Shown: positions 45,685 to 54,989, numbered from the stretch's first letter. The stretch is 64,000 nt of DNA from Coriobacteriia bacterium (GCA_034370385.1 JAXMKZ010000059.1:124001-188000); one strand, 5' to 3'. The notes: a model not told the origin generated them from the sequence alone. Translations and numbers: made by a program.

Positions 45685-46962
45685 CTAGTTCACCTCGACG
45701 GTCTCAAGTTCGCAGACGTCGACGCCGGTGACGGCGCACGACACCTCCTGTGCGGACAGATGCAGGTCCCCATGGATCGGCCACTCGGCGGTCGCCACGC
45801 GGGCGATGACCGGCTCACCGGCCTTGGGTGCCCAGACGTCGTCGGGCGCGTCGAGGACCTCGCGCATCGCGCTCTCCTCCGAGGCGACCATGACGATGGA
45901 ACCCTGGCGGGCCGCCACCAGCGGCCGCAGCTTGATGCGATCGTTGAGCGCCACCATGCCGCCGTTGAAGCCGAGTACGATCGCGAAGGGGCCGTTGAGC
46001 ATGCCTGGCCCGTAGACGGCGCGCAGCGAGCGCATGACCGCCTGCTCGTCGGCCGGCATGCGGTCGATCTCGCTCCACAGCGGACTCGCGAGCGCCTTGC
46101 ATGCAAGCTCCAGCGGCAGCTTATGGCGGCGTAGCATGAGGTCGAACAGGTACGCGGCGACTTCGGTGTCGGTGCCCAGCGTGCACTTGTAGCCGAACGC
46201 CTCGAGGTAGCGCGAGTTGATGCCGTAGCTCGAGATCTCGCCGTTGTGGACGATGGACCAGTCGAGCAGCGTGAACGGGTGCGCCCCGCCCCACCAGCCG
46301 GGGGTGTTCGTCGGGAAACGGTTGTGGCCGACCCACGTGTGGCCCTCGTACTCCTCGAGCAGATAGTAGTGACCGATCTCTTCCGGGTAGCCGACGCCTT
46401 TGAAGGCACCCATGTTCTTGCCGCTCGATGCCACGAAGGCACCATCCACGCTCGAGTTGACGAGCATCACCAGGTGAACGACGAAGTCCTCCGGGCTCAT
46501 CTCGGCATCAGCGAGCTTGTGCGGGTCGGGCTGCAGGAAGTAGCGCCACAGCAACGGGGCATCCGCGATGCCCTTGACGGCACGCGTCGGCATCGGTTCG
46601 GCAAGGTCGACGGTGAAGTAGCGGTCGAAGAGGGCCTCCGCCTCCTCCTTGGCCTTCACGTCGTGATACATCATGTGGAAGCAGAAATGATCGGGAAACT
46701 CGGGGTAGATGCCGTACCCGGCGAACCCGCCCCCAAGGCCGTTGCCCCGGTCGCGCTGCACGGCCATCGCCTTGATGGCGTTCTCGCCGCTCATCAGCGT
46801 GCCGGACTCGTCACAGATTCCCATGAGGCCGCAGCCACCGTGAATCTTGAACGACGCCTCTTCGCGATACGCGGGACGCTCAAGGTCGAAGATGCCCTCA
46901 CGATCCGAGAAGCCCGCAGGCCTCGTCGTGGGCATCCGCTCCAGAAGCGGTTCGTACGCCAT
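45685..46962 (-). CDS. glutamate synthase amidotransferase subunit (GltB1)
   Basis: A 425-aa class II glutamine amidotransferase subunit releasing ammonia from glutamine for the FMN subunit. Near residue 40 is HGGCGLMGI, the candidate nucleophile cysteine, which would need removal of an N-terminal propeptide. WVGHNRFPTNTPGWWGGAHPF and IVHNGEISSYGINSRYLE are the glutaminase-site motifs, and TDTEVAAYLFDLMLRR is also family-typical. The ATG at 46962 is preceded by AAGGAGAGG, and the start lies against the stop of the HdrBC-like gene, indicating translational coupling. Confidence 0.93.
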   Translation of the reverse strand: MAYEPLLERMPTTRPAGFSDREGIFDLERPAYREEASFKIHGGCGLMGICDESGTLMSGENAIKAMAVQRDRGNGLGGGFAGYGIYPEFPDHFCFHMMYHDVKAKEEAEALFDRYFTVDLAEPMPTRAVKGIADAPLLWRYFLQPDPHKLADAEMSPEDFVVHLVMLVNSSVDGAFVASSGKNMGAFKGVGYPEEIGHYYLLEEYEGHTWVGHNRFPTNTPGWWGGAHPFTLLDWSIVHNGEISSYGINSRYLEAFGYKCTLGTDTEVAAYLFDLMLRRHKLPLELACKALASPLWSEIDRMPADEQAVMRSLRAVYGPGMLNGPFAIVLGFNGGMVALNDRIKLRPLVAARQGSIVMVASEESAMREVLDAPDDVWAPKAGEPVIARVATAEWPIHGDLHLSAQEVSCAVTGVDVCELETVEVN

Positions 46963-46963
46963 G

Positions 46964-48319
46964 CTATTCCTCTCCTTCGGAGTCACACGCCGCGATGACC
47001 GCGTCGCAACCCATCAGCTTCTTGACCGCATCGCCCCCGGTAGGAGGCAGTGGGCCGAGCCCCAGCTTCTTGCGTGCGCCCTCTTTGGGCTTGCCGAGGG
47101 TGCCGGTGGTCATGAACATCTCGTAGCTTTGCGGAATCGAGTCCGGGCGCGAACCGCGCACGATGGCGAGCTCCTTGAGCTTGCGGAACGTCTCGGCCAT
47201 GCCGATGTCGGAGTGACACATCTCAAGGCACGTGTAGCACTCCAGGCACTTCCAGACGTTGGGGTCATCGAGCACCTCGTCGATCTCGCCGCTGACGAGC
47301 TGTCCGATCATGTCGCACGGGTCGAACTTCGGGTCGACCTTGCACACCGGGCAGTCGTCCTTGCAGGCACGGCATGTGTCGCACTTGTTGAGCAGCGAGA
47401 CGTCGAAGTCCTGGGCCAGTCGCGACTTCTCGACACTGCGCGCCTCCCACTTGTCCAAGAACGGCTGCACGCTGACGCGGTGCATGTCCATCCCCAGCTC
47501 GTCGGGAGAATGCCCGTAGGCCAGACCGATGAGTTCGGACAGGTAGAGCACGGGGATGTGGATCGGCTCGTTCGCGCGCTGGAGCGCGGCCTGATTGAGG
47601 TCGAACTGCTGAAAGCAGCTCGGGCACACCGTGATGAGCGCATCCACCTGGTGGTTCTGGAGGTCGTAGAGCTTGCGCCGGTTGAACGCCAGTGAGCCTT
47701 CACGCTCGCCCACGCGGTCGAGGTAGCCGCCGCAGCACTGCATCTTGGTCGGGTAGTCGACGACCGTCGCACCGAGCGCCGTGACGATGGCTTCGACCTT
47801 CGTGGGATGCAGCGGGTCGTCCCACTTGACCGCCGGCTGCGGGCGCAGCAGGTGACAGCCGTAGTGGACCGCGATGTTCATGCCCCAGAACGGCTTCTTC
47901 GCCTTGCTGGCGATGAGCCCGGGTCCCATGTGCTCCGACAGCCACTCGGCGAAGTGCACCACCTGAAGCGTCCCGTCGTAGTGCAGATCTTCAGTGGCGA
48001 GTCGGTCGTTGATGGTGTCGCGCTCGCGCCAGTGGGTCTTGAGGTGGCTCTGGCACTCCTTGAACGTCGAGTAGCAGCCGTTGCAGGGCGTGACCAGGTC
48101 CCATCCCGCCTTCTCGACGATGGCGAGGTTACGCGCTGCGGCGGTGAAGAACGAGTCAGGGTCGTTCGCCTTGACGAGCGTACCCTCGGGGCAGCAGGTG
48201 TGGCCCGGCAGCTCGTGGATCTGAGCACCCAGGTCATCGAACATGACACGCACTGACTTCTCGATGAACGGAAAGCGCGCGGGAATGGTGCACCCCCAGA
48301 AGACTGCGAACTCCTTCAT
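46964..48319 (-). CDS. HdrB-HdrC-like fusion, electron carrier for glutamate synthase
   Basis: A 451-aa iron-sulfur protein. Residues 1-~300 hold two CCG domains like HdrB (HTCCPEG with TPCNGC, and MQCCGGY with CPSC). The C-terminal third has two [4Fe-4S] motifs like HdrC (CDTCRACKDDCPVC and CLECYTCLEMC). It is the first gene of the operon with the three glutamate synthase subunits, whose reading frames follow with 1-13 nt spacing. In other systems HdrBC-type proteins pass electrons between thiol/disulfide or quinone pools and ferredoxin. Here it probably feeds electrons to GltB2 in place of GltD; this is inferred from gene order. The ATG at 48319 has AAAGGA about 12 nt upstream. Confidence 0.88.
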   Translation of the reverse strand: MKEFAVFWGCTIPARFPFIEKSVRVMFDDLGAQIHELPGHTCCPEGTLVKANDPDSFFTAAARNLAIVEKAGWDLVTPCNGCYSTFKECQSHLKTHWRERDTINDRLATEDLHYDGTLQVVHFAEWLSEHMGPGLIASKAKKPFWGMNIAVHYGCHLLRPQPAVKWDDPLHPTKVEAIVTALGATVVDYPTKMQCCGGYLDRVGEREGSLAFNRRKLYDLQNHQVDALITVCPSCFQQFDLNQAALQRANEPIHIPVLYLSELIGLAYGHSPDELGMDMHRVSVQPFLDKWEARSVEKSRLAQDFDVSLLNKCDTCRACKDDCPVCKVDPKFDPCDMIGQLVSGEIDEVLDDPNVWKCLECYTCLEMCHSDIGMAETFRKLKELAIVRGSRPDSIPQSYEMFMTTGTLGKPKEGARKKLGLGPLPPTGGDAVKKLMGCDAVIAACDSEGEE

Positions 48320-48451
48320 GCGGCCATCAGTCCTTTCGTGTGTACGGCACCCGAAGAAACCCGAAACGCCCGCCGCGAAACCCGTGGGTTTCAAGGCGAG
48401 CGTCGTTGCTCGATCTCTTCGATTCCGGCACGACGTTGTACCGGGAGCCAG

Positions 48452-48492
48452 AGTGTAGCACGGTTCAACGCCAAGCGAAACGCAGTGGAAAC
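48452..48492 (-). promoter_or_regulatory. promoter and GlnR-like box of the hdr-glt operon
   Basis: A TACACT -10 hexamer (minus strand, 48452-48457) is preceded by GAAAC-N6-GAAAC half-sites read on the plus strand (48477-48481 and 48488-48492), about 32-47 bp upstream of the presumed start. Three further GAAAC copies (48356, 48363 and 48377, the last within the palindrome GAAACCCGTGGGTTTC at 48377-48392) lie nearer the gene. Confidence 0.5.
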
Positions 48493-48582
48493 GCGGTGGC
48501 ACCGGCCCGCCAAAGACGGCATCGGCGATACGCCCCTAGCAGATCCTACTCGGCGACCGAGATCTTGATGGCGAAGAGTCCG

Positions 48583-49218
48583 TCAGCCGGAGATCCCGGT
48601 GACCCCAGCCCCGATCGCCACGAGGCCGAATGCGGCCACGAGCACTCCCGACCCACGGTTGATCCACAGGATCGCTCGGTCGCTGATGGCGTGCCGCAAC
48701 AACGCTACCGTCGTGGTGAGACCGAGCCACCACGCGAGCGACCCGAGGATGACGCCGAGTGTGGCGACGCCGGCGCCGGCGAGAGTCGGCTCGGCCACCA
48801 GGCCGGCACTGGCGAACACAGCGCCGAAGGCCATCACCGTCATCGGGTTCGTAAGCGTGAGCGCAATCGCGCTGCCGTAGAGCCGCACGACGCTCGCCGA
48901 GTCCGGCGCCTGCGCCGCCTCGTGAGCAGGCGGCGTGGAGATTGCGCGCCAGCCGAGCCAAACCAGCATGAGCCCCCCGGCGATCCGCAGCGGCACCTGC
49001 GCGTCAACCAGAACACCCGAAAGGGTCGTCAGCCCAAACGCCGCCACTGCCGCATAGATGCCATCGGCGGTCGCAATGCCGGCCCCGGTTGCCGTGCCGG
49101 CGCGCCACCCGTGCGCAAGCGTGCGCTGGATGCACAGCACCCCCATCGCACCGACAGGCGCTGCTACAAGGATTCCGATGACGAAGGTGCGCGCAAGGAG
49201 GCTGGCGGCTTCGCTCAC
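48583..49218 (-). CDS. LysE/RhtB family exporter
   Basis: A 211-aa membrane protein with about six hydrophobic segments. The N-terminal FVIGILVAAPVGAMGVLCIQRTLAHG and central ALTLTNPMTVMAFGAVFA are the LysE-type signature, including the NP motif. It probably exports an amino acid or a related small molecule. The GTG start overlaps the stop of the ANTAR regulator gene by 4 nt (GTGA), so the two are translationally coupled and the exporter may be part of the two-component operon. Confidence 0.88.
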   Translation of the reverse strand: MSEAASLLARTFVIGILVAAPVGAMGVLCIQRTLAHGWRAGTATGAGIATADGIYAAVAAFGLTTLSGVLVDAQVPLRIAGGLMLVWLGWRAISTPPAHEAAQAPDSASVVRLYGSAIALTLTNPMTVMAFGAVFASAGLVAEPTLAGAGVATLGVILGSLAWWLGLTTTVALLRHAISDRAILWINRGSGVLVAAFGLVAIGAGVTGISG

Positions 49219-49790
49219 AGCTCGGCCGAGGCCTCCTCGGCGAGCACGACGGCCTCCGCGATCTCACGCAGCGACTTGCGCTTGTCCATAGCGAGCTTCT
49301 GCAGCCGCTTGAACGCCTCCGGCTCAGTCATGCCGCGCTCCATGAGCAGGCCTTTGGCGCGATCGACCACCTTGCGAGTCTCAAGCCGCTCGGTCAGATC
49401 CGAGACCTCGTCCAACAGGACCGTGGCTTCAGCGAACCTCGACACGGCAACGTGCATCGCAGGCAGTACATCCGCGCGCGAGAAGGGCTTCACCACGTAG
49501 GCCATCGCACCGGCGCTCGCGGCCTGCTCGACGTAGCCGGATTGGGAGAACGCGGTGACCATAACCACTGGCGCAACGCGGTCATCTCCCAGAATCCGCG
49601 CCGCTTCTATGCCGCTCATCCCGGGCATGTTGATGTCCATGAAGACGACGTCGGGTTCGAGCCGCCGCGCGAGCTCCACGGCCTCGTCACCGTTTCGAGC
49701 TTCGCCGAGAACCTCGTGACCCTCTTCCTCGAGCATCTCGCGCAGGTCCATGCGGATGATGGCTTCGTCTTCTGCGATGAGCACACGCAT
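49215..49790 (-). CDS. ANTAR-domain response regulator (PdtaR-like)
   Basis: A 191-aa regulator. The receiver has the acidic pair AEDEAIIR, the phosphorylation site VVFMDINMPGMSG and the conserved lysine in VVKPFSRAD. The C-terminal ANTAR domain (RKVVDRAKGLLMERGMTEPE, ending FKRLQKLAMDKRKSLREIAE) binds RNA hairpins and causes transcription antitermination when phosphorylated. It lies 18 nt downstream of a histidine kinase of the matching class. In mycobacteria the corresponding PdtaS-PdtaR pair controls small-molecule and copper/nitric-oxide responses; that function should not be transferred without evidence. Confidence 0.93.
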   Translation of the reverse strand: MRVLIAEDEAIIRMDLREMLEEEGHEVLGEARNGDEAVELARRLEPDVVFMDINMPGMSGIEAARILGDDRVAPVVMVTAFSQSGYVEQAASAGAMAYVVKPFSRADVLPAMHVAVSRFAEATVLLDEVSDLTERLETRKVVDRAKGLLMERGMTEPEAFKRLQKLAMDKRKSLREIAEAVVLAEEASAEL

Positions 49791-49808
49791 GTTTCTAGAC
49801 CGTCCCCC

Positions 49809-51224
49809 CTACTCGTCGCGTACGGGCACGCGCACGGTCACCGTGGCACCGCGCACGCCCGAGTACGTGATCGTGCCGCGCAGATCGTCTTCGATGACCG
49901 TGCGAACGATCGCAAGCCCCAGATTGGCGGAGGACTCCGGGTCGAAGCCGTCGGGCAGTCCCACGCCGTCGTCGCGCACCGTCAGCACCAGTTCGTCCCC
50001 ACCGCGCCGCAGCGTCACCTCGACGCCGCCTTGCCGATCATTCGGAAACCCGTGCTCGATGGCGTTGTGCACGAGTTCGGCGACCACGAGAGAGAGTGAC
50101 GTGGCGAGCGGGGCGTCGATCTGCCCCGTGGAGCCGCTCACCTGCAGGCGCACGCGCGTGTCGTCACCGGAGAGGCCCCGACCCACAAGCGCAGCAATCG
50201 TGCGAGCTGCCTCGGCGAAATCGACGCGCTCCTCGTCGCTGCTGGCGAGCATGTCATGCACGACCACCATGGACGACACCCGCTCGATCGCCTCACCCAG
50301 TGCGTGACGCGCATCCTCGCTCGGAGTACGTCTCGCCTGGATACGCAGCAGAGAGGCGATCGTCTGCAGATTGTTCTTCACGCGATGGTGGACCTCACGG
50401 ATGGTGGCTTCCTTGACCTTGATCTCATCATCGCGACGCCTCGCCTCGGTCAGGTCCTCGACCAGCACGAGGGCGCCGTCCGGCAGAGCGATGCTGCGAT
50501 AGCCCAGCACGCGGTCGACGACCTCCGCCTCGACCGCGATGGCGCCGGTCGTGCCCAGCACCGGGGAGATCGCGAATCCGCCGCCGGGCAACGCGGATGC
50601 CTGCATGTCGGTTACCCGGCCGTCCGCGCCGGCAATCCGCATGATGTTGACGGCGTTGGGAGACGCATAGCTCACGCGCCCCGTGGCACTCACCCGCAAC
50701 ACGCCATCCCCTGCACGCCGCACCGTAGAGAACGCCGAGGAGTCACGCACGTCGAGCAGCGGAGCCGCCCTCAGCACGTCGACCAGCTCCTCGGCTGCGT
50801 CCATGAACGCCGTCTCCATGCGCCCCGGGGCGAGCGTGACCTGTTCGGCGATGTTGCGGAGTAGTACCCCTGTGGGTGATGCGCCCTCGCCGACCGGAAA
50901 GCCGGTCGTGGTAAACGTGATGCCGCGCACCACGCGGCGCCGACCGCTCTCAGCCGGCTGACCCGTCGCAAGCGCGTGGTACGCCTCCGGCTCCTCACGC
51001 TCATCGAGCCTCGCACCCACGCGGGAGGACGCAACGGGCGCAAGGGCTGTGGCGGGACGCGCGTCGGCAACCACGACCAGTCGACCCGAAGCATCGGGCG
51101 CCGCCAGCGCGAAATCCGCATACGCGAGGTCCGCCACCAACTGGAGGTTGGCCGCCACGTTCTCAAGATGTGCGCTCAGGCGCGGGGTGCCATCATCGCT
51201 CACGCCGTGAGAACGCGAATCCAC
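49809..51224 (-). CDS. PdtaS-like sensor histidine kinase (HisKA_2)
   Basis: A 471-aa kinase without transmembrane segments. The N-terminal half is a GAF-like sensor (residues ~1-150) followed by a PAS-like region (~150-270). The phosphoacceptor region is IREVHHRVKNNLQTIASLL (HisKA_2). The GHKL ATPase has the N-box ELVHNAIEHG, DDGVGLPDG and LGLAIVRTVI. These match the cytosolic kinases that pair with ANTAR regulators, as the next gene does. I chose the GTG at 51224, with GAGGGGGAG 5 nt upstream; the GTG at 51203 is an alternative. An in-frame extension further upstream overlaps the tRNA gene and is rejected. Confidence 0.9.
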   Translation of the reverse strand: MDSRSHGVSDDGTPRLSAHLENVAANLQLVADLAYADFALAAPDASGRLVVVADARPATALAPVASSRVGARLDEREEPEAYHALATGQPAESGRRRVVRGITFTTTGFPVGEGASPTGVLLRNIAEQVTLAPGRMETAFMDAAEELVDVLRAAPLLDVRDSSAFSTVRRAGDGVLRVSATGRVSYASPNAVNIMRIAGADGRVTDMQASALPGGGFAISPVLGTTGAIAVEAEVVDRVLGYRSIALPDGALVLVEDLTEARRRDDEIKVKEATIREVHHRVKNNLQTIASLLRIQARRTPSEDARHALGEAIERVSSMVVVHDMLASSDEERVDFAEAARTIAALVGRGLSGDDTRVRLQVSGSTGQIDAPLATSLSLVVAELVHNAIEHGFPNDRQGGVEVTLRRGGDELVLTVRDDGVGLPDGFDPESSANLGLAIVRTVIEDDLRGTITYSGVRGATVTVRVPVRDE

Positions 51225-51413
51225 CTGAGCTCCCCCTCGAAGGCCGACAGAACGCTCTGTGCCGCGTGCAGCGTCAGAGCGCGGCGCAGCGCGGTCATAC
51301 CGTCCCTCGAAGATACGGCATCGAGGCGGCGGCAACAAACCGCTCCTCTCTGAAAGCGCGTGCCTCTCGTCTGCTGCGGCACGGTGATTCGGTATACTCG
51401 TCGTCGCACTCAT

Positions 51414-51499
51414 GCCCGGGTGGTGGAATGGCAGACACGGAGGTCTCAAAAACCTCTGGGGGAAACCCCGTGTGGGTTCGACTCCCACCCCGGGCACCA
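51414..51499 (+). tRNA. tRNA-Leu (anticodon CAA)
   Basis: An 86-nt class II tRNA with encoded CCA. The acceptor arms GCCCGGG/CCCGGGC pair perfectly. The anticodon stem GAGGT/ACCTC encloses the loop CTCAAAA with anticodon CAA, decoding UUG. A variable arm (TGGGGGAAACCCC) and a T-arm GTGGG-TTCGACT-CCCAC follow. A TATACT -10-like hexamer lies at 51393-51398. Confidence 0.97.
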
Positions 51500-51516
51500 T
51501 CAGCACACGCGGCCCC

Positions 51517-52809
51517 CTAATCCGGGGTCGCTTCTGCTTGTGCCGCGGCCCTTCCCGATGCTAGGTACAGAGGCGCTGAGGCTGCCAGACCCAGTGAACC
51601 GATCAGCCAAGCCACCGAGATCGACGCCCGATGCGAAACGTAACCCAGGGCAGGCTGTCCCACCGCGCCACCGACGTCGGCGAAGAGCGCGTCGACGGAC
51701 AGTACGGTCGCGCGCTCCGACGATGGTATGTGGGCGTTGAGGTAGGCCGCGCGCACAGGCCCGTAAACGCCGAAGACGCCGCCCCACGCCACCCACAGCC
51801 CAAGCGCGATGGCTGCCGGTACGACTCCCGACTCTGCTGCCAGCAGGCCGACTCCGGCGATGGCCACGGCGATAACGAACTCCGCGAGCGCGGCAACCGC
51901 ACAGAAGCGCGCGGGGTCGCGACGGTTCACGCCGTCTCGCATCAGGCGCCCGACGAGGGAGTTGCCCGCGATGCCCGCGACCGAGAAGGCGGCCTGAGCC
52001 AGACCGAGAACCCATACGTAGTCGTATCCGAGCAGCTCAAGCACATAGGGCTGCCAGGCGTAGAACGCGAACATGAAGAACAGTCCCGATAGCCCGGAGA
52101 CGAGGAACAGTGGCCTGACCACGCGGTTCTTCATGCCGTAGCGCACGCCCGTGGCAAGGATCCGTCGGGTCTCAACGCCAAAGTTGGCAGCGGTCAGCGG
52201 CCGCTTGTCGAACCCGATGTCGAACACCAATGCCCAGACCACGCCAAACTCGACCACGAGCAGGACCGCCCTGAGAAGGAACGGCCACGCCAGATCCACC
52301 TGGCCGAGCAGTCCACCGATGATCGATCCGGAGAGCATGCCCACTCCGAAGGCTATCTGACCGCGCGCGAACACCTGCTCCTTGGGAACCGTCGAACCGG
52401 TCCCGTCCAGTGCGTCGACCAACCATGCCTCGACGGAGCCCGTCTGGAACGTGTAGCCCACGCCCAGGAGGATGCTCGCACCGACGAACCCGGTCATGCC
52501 CCAGCCCATCACGGGGGTCGCCACATAGAGCAGCGTCGATACGAACAGCATTCCCATGGCGATCAGGATCGAGGCACGGCGACCAATCGTGTCTGCCACG
52601 ACGCCGGTGGGCACCTCGCACAGCAGCTGAGAGACGGTGAAGGCGGTGTTGACAAGCATCACCTGAAAGATGTCGAGCCCACCCACGCGCATCAGGTAGA
52701 TGGTATTCGTAGCCCATATGAGCGACATCGCCAGCGCGAAGATCCCGCTTGCAGACAGATAGGCGACCGTCACGGTGCGCGGCGTATGCGCAGAACGTCC
52801 CGAGCGCAT
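51517..52809 (-). CDS. major facilitator superfamily transporter
   Basis: A 430-aa membrane protein with about twelve hydrophobic segments. After TM2 comes [14 protein letters not shown], a form of the MFS motif A, and the two halves show the usual internal similarity. The substrate is unknown. The ATG at 52809 has GGGGAGG 9 nt upstream, which lies at the stop of the SDR gene, so the two may be co-translated. An in-frame extension of 80 residues lies across the SDR gene and is rejected. Confidence 0.9.
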   Translation of the reverse strand: MRSGRSAHTPRTVTVAYLSASGIFALAMSLIWATNTIYLMRVGGLDIFQVMLVNTAFTVSQLLCEVPTGVVADTIGRRASILIAMGMLFVSTLLYVATPVMGWGMTGFVGASILLGVGYTFQTGSVEAWLVDALDGTGSTVPKEQVFARGQIAFGVGMLSGSIIGGLLGQVDLAWPFLLRAVLLVVEFGVVWALVFDIGFDKRPLTAANFGVETRRILATGVRYGMKNRVVRPLFLVSGLSGLFFMFAFYAWQPYVLELLGYDYVWVLGLAQAAFSVAGIAGNSLVGRLMRDGVNRRDPARFCAVAALAEFVIAVAIAGVGLLAAESGVVPAAIALGLWVAWGGVFGVYGPVRAAYLNAHIPSSERATVLSVDALFADVGGAVGQPALGYVSHRASISVAWLIGSLGLAASAPLYLASGRAAAQAEATPD

Positions 52810-52813
52810 GCCG

Positions 52814-53683
52814 CTATTCCTCCCCACCTGTCCACGTCGCGTGTTCAGAGAGCTCCCACAGACGAGTCCACGCGCGCTTGTCACGGCTGACGGGAGACGA
52901 ACCCTTGGGCCGGCGGCGGTAGAAGTAGGCACCGGTCGTGGTGCCGACATCCGTTGCCGCGCACAGGTACACGAGCGTGTCCGCCGCCTCTTGTGCGGTG
53001 AGTTTGGGCACGAACCTACCCCACAACTGGCCGCTGGCACCCCACCCATCTTGGCCGAATCCGGTACTGGCCATACCCGGGTGCATCACGTTGGATGTCA
53101 CTCCGGTACCGCCAAGCCGCACGGCGAGCTCGTAGGCGAACATGATGTTGGCCAGTTTGGAGTGTGCGTAGGCGCCAAACGGCGACCACCGCCGCTCAAG
53201 CGTCAGGTCGTCGAAGCGCAGGCCGCGCCATGCGGCGTAGTGCGCATCGCTTGAGACGGTGACGACGCGACCCTGCGCAGCCTGAAGCGCCGGGCGCAGC
53301 AGCCGCGTGAGCAGATGGTGCGACAGGTGGTTCACCTGAAAGGTGAGTTCGTGCCCATCTGCGGTGAGCTGGCGAGCCGAAGCGATGAGGCCGGCGTTGT
53401 TGACCAGGACATCAAGCTCAGGACAGGCGGCGAGCACCTCGGTCGCCGCCGTACCTACACTGGCAAACGACGATAGGTCGCACTGCACCACCCGGACCCG
53501 TGCGTCTTCGCCGGACAGCTGCTTGATCTGCTCGCGCACCGTCTCGCCCCGAGCCGTGTCGCGAACCAGTAGCACGACGCGCGCGCCTTGCTGCGCCAAC
53601 TCCACTGCGGCCGCGCGACCGATGCCTGACGATGCGCCGGTGATTGCGATCGTTCTCCCCGCAAGATCACCGGGTTCAGTCAC
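52814..53683 (-). CDS. short-chain dehydrogenase/reductase (retinol-dehydrogenase-like)
   Basis: A 289-aa NAD(P)-dependent oxidoreductase. TGASSGIGRAAAVELA is the cofactor-binding glycine motif, LVNNAGLI the NNAG motif, and VSSDAHY and YAHSKLAN provide the catalytic Ser, Tyr and Lys. The sequence is closest in style to the retinol dehydrogenase/WW-domain oxidoreductase branch of SDRs. The substrate is unknown. Its GTG start overlaps the 3' end of the L,D-transpeptidase gene by 8 nt, so LDT, SDR and MFS genes appear to form one transcription unit. Confidence 0.9.
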   Translation of the reverse strand: MTEPGDLAGRTIAITGASSGIGRAAAVELAQQGARVVLLVRDTARGETVREQIKQLSGEDARVRVVQCDLSSFASVGTAATEVLAACPELDVLVNNAGLIASARQLTADGHELTFQVNHLSHHLLTRLLRPALQAAQGRVVTVSSDAHYAAWRGLRFDDLTLERRWSPFGAYAHSKLANIMFAYELAVRLGGTGVTSNVMHPGMASTGFGQDGWGASGQLWGRFVPKLTAQEAADTLVYLCAATDVGTTTGAYFYRRRPKGSSPVSRDKRAWTRLWELSEHATWTGGEE

Positions 53684-54989
53684 GCGTCACAACCATCGTG
53701 CCGATGGGCACCTGCGGCCAAAGCTCGAGCACGTCACGGTTGTACATGCGGATGCAGCCGTGCGAAGCGCGCGTGCCGATCACCCACTCCTGGTTCGTGC
53801 CGTGGATGTTGTAAGCGGTGTGCACGTATCGGTAGCCGCTACCCGTGCGGACCTGCTTGAACATGCGCATCTTGCGAGGTCCGTAGACCCCAGAAGAGTA
53901 GTACTTCGCATCGATTCTCCATGTGCCGTTCGGTGTCGTCCAGCCGATCTTGCCCACGGCGATGGGATAGACCTTGACGAGTTCGCCGTTGCGGACCCAA
54001 TACAACTTGAAATCGGACTTGTCGATGACGATGTAGGTGCGCCACGGGTAGCTGAACGGAGGCGGCGTGACCGCCCGCAGAGGGGTGCCGGACACATAGA
54101 ACGCATCGACATCGACGGCGGTACCGGTTCCCGCACCCGAACTGCGCTGCCCAAGCGCGCGAATCGTGACGGTGTGCGTCTTGTTCGCAAGCCCTGAAGC
54201 TGCCCACAGCACCCGCCGCTCGGTGCTGCCGCTTTCCGAGCCACCGACGATGGCAACGCGCTTGCCATCGAGCAGCACCTCGGCCTTTCCGGTACCCCGA
54301 TACTTACGACCGGTCCACGTGATCGCGGTGCCCTTGAACTTGATCAGATAGGTCGCACCGCGTGAGGTGGCGGAACGCGCCGCGCCTCCGCTGGCCGCCG
54401 CAGCACTGCGCGCGGTCCACCGGCCGGTGCGCTTCAGGCGCCGGTCAGATTCTTGGAGCGAGGCTCCGGCGCTGCCTTCGCGCGCCAAAGCGTCACCCGC
54501 CACGTCGAATGCGTCGATTGAGAACCATGTGCCTTTGGAGCCGCGCTCGCGCGTGCCGGTGAGCGTGACCTTGATGGTGTGTGGGCCCGGCGCCAGCTCG
54601 CCGCTCGTCCACACTACCTCCTTGCTGGCAGCACGGAGCGCGAAGGTGGAGACCGTCGCCACCTCGGAACCATCGATCTCGATACGAGCGATACCGCGAT
54701 CAGGCGCGACCGGCGAGATGAGTGAGATCGACGTTCCCTCGAAGCGCATGGTGACCGACGCGCCCGCCTTGGTCGCCGAGCGATGGCTCCAGCCGGATGA
54801 GCGTTGCTCCCACCGATAGGTCCACGGTCCCGAGAACACGATGCGGGTATCGTCGTCTTCGACGCGCACCTGCGGTGACCCGACCGTCTCGCTCGCGCTC
54901 TCGCTTGCCATCGCAGGCACCGCCCACACGCCTGCGGCGACCGCCACTGCCAACACCGCGACTGTGAGAATCCCCATTCGGCGACGCAT
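53676..54989 (-). CDS. secreted L,D-transpeptidase (YkuD) with two N-terminal beta modules
   Basis: A 437-aa exported protein. The signal peptide ends near AMASES (residues ~1-30). Two beta-sandwich modules of about 110-130 residues follow (around 40-165 and 185-310). Each has the pattern of a carbohydrate- or ligand-binding fold (e.g. VTMRFEGTSISLIS and YLIKFKGTAITWTG). The C-terminal catalytic domain begins TYIVIDKSDFKLYWV and has HGTN followed by SHGCIRMYN, the LDT active site with catalytic cysteine. It would form 3-3 cross-links in peptidoglycan or attach proteins to it. The module pattern also occurs in the giant cytochrome between heme groups. The start is an ATG. Confidence 0.93.
   Translation of the reverse strand: MRRRMGILTVAVLAVAVAAGVWAVPAMASESASETVGSPQVRVEDDDTRIVFSGPWTYRWEQRSSGWSHRSATKAGASVTMRFEGTSISLISPVAPDRGIARIEIDGSEVATVSTFALRAASKEVVWTSGELAPGPHTIKVTLTGTRERGSKGTWFSIDAFDVAGDALAREGSAGASLQESDRRLKRTGRWTARSAAAASGGAARSATSRGATYLIKFKGTAITWTGRKYRGTGKAEVLLDGKRVAIVGGSESGSTERRVLWAASGLANKTHTVTIRALGQRSSGAGTGTAVDVDAFYVSGTPLRAVTPPPFSYPWRTYIVIDKSDFKLYWVRNGELVKVYPIAVGKIGWTTPNGTWRIDAKYYSSGVYGPRKMRMFKQVRTGSGYRYVHTAYNIHGTNQEWVIGTRASHGCIRMYNRDVLELWPQVPIGTMVVTRD

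Noticed and set aside
51225-51506. N-terminal extension of the histidine kinase through the tRNA-Leu region
   Set aside because: The extended frame is translated tRNA and leader sequence on the opposite strand; a strong ribosome-binding site lies directly before the GTG at 51224.
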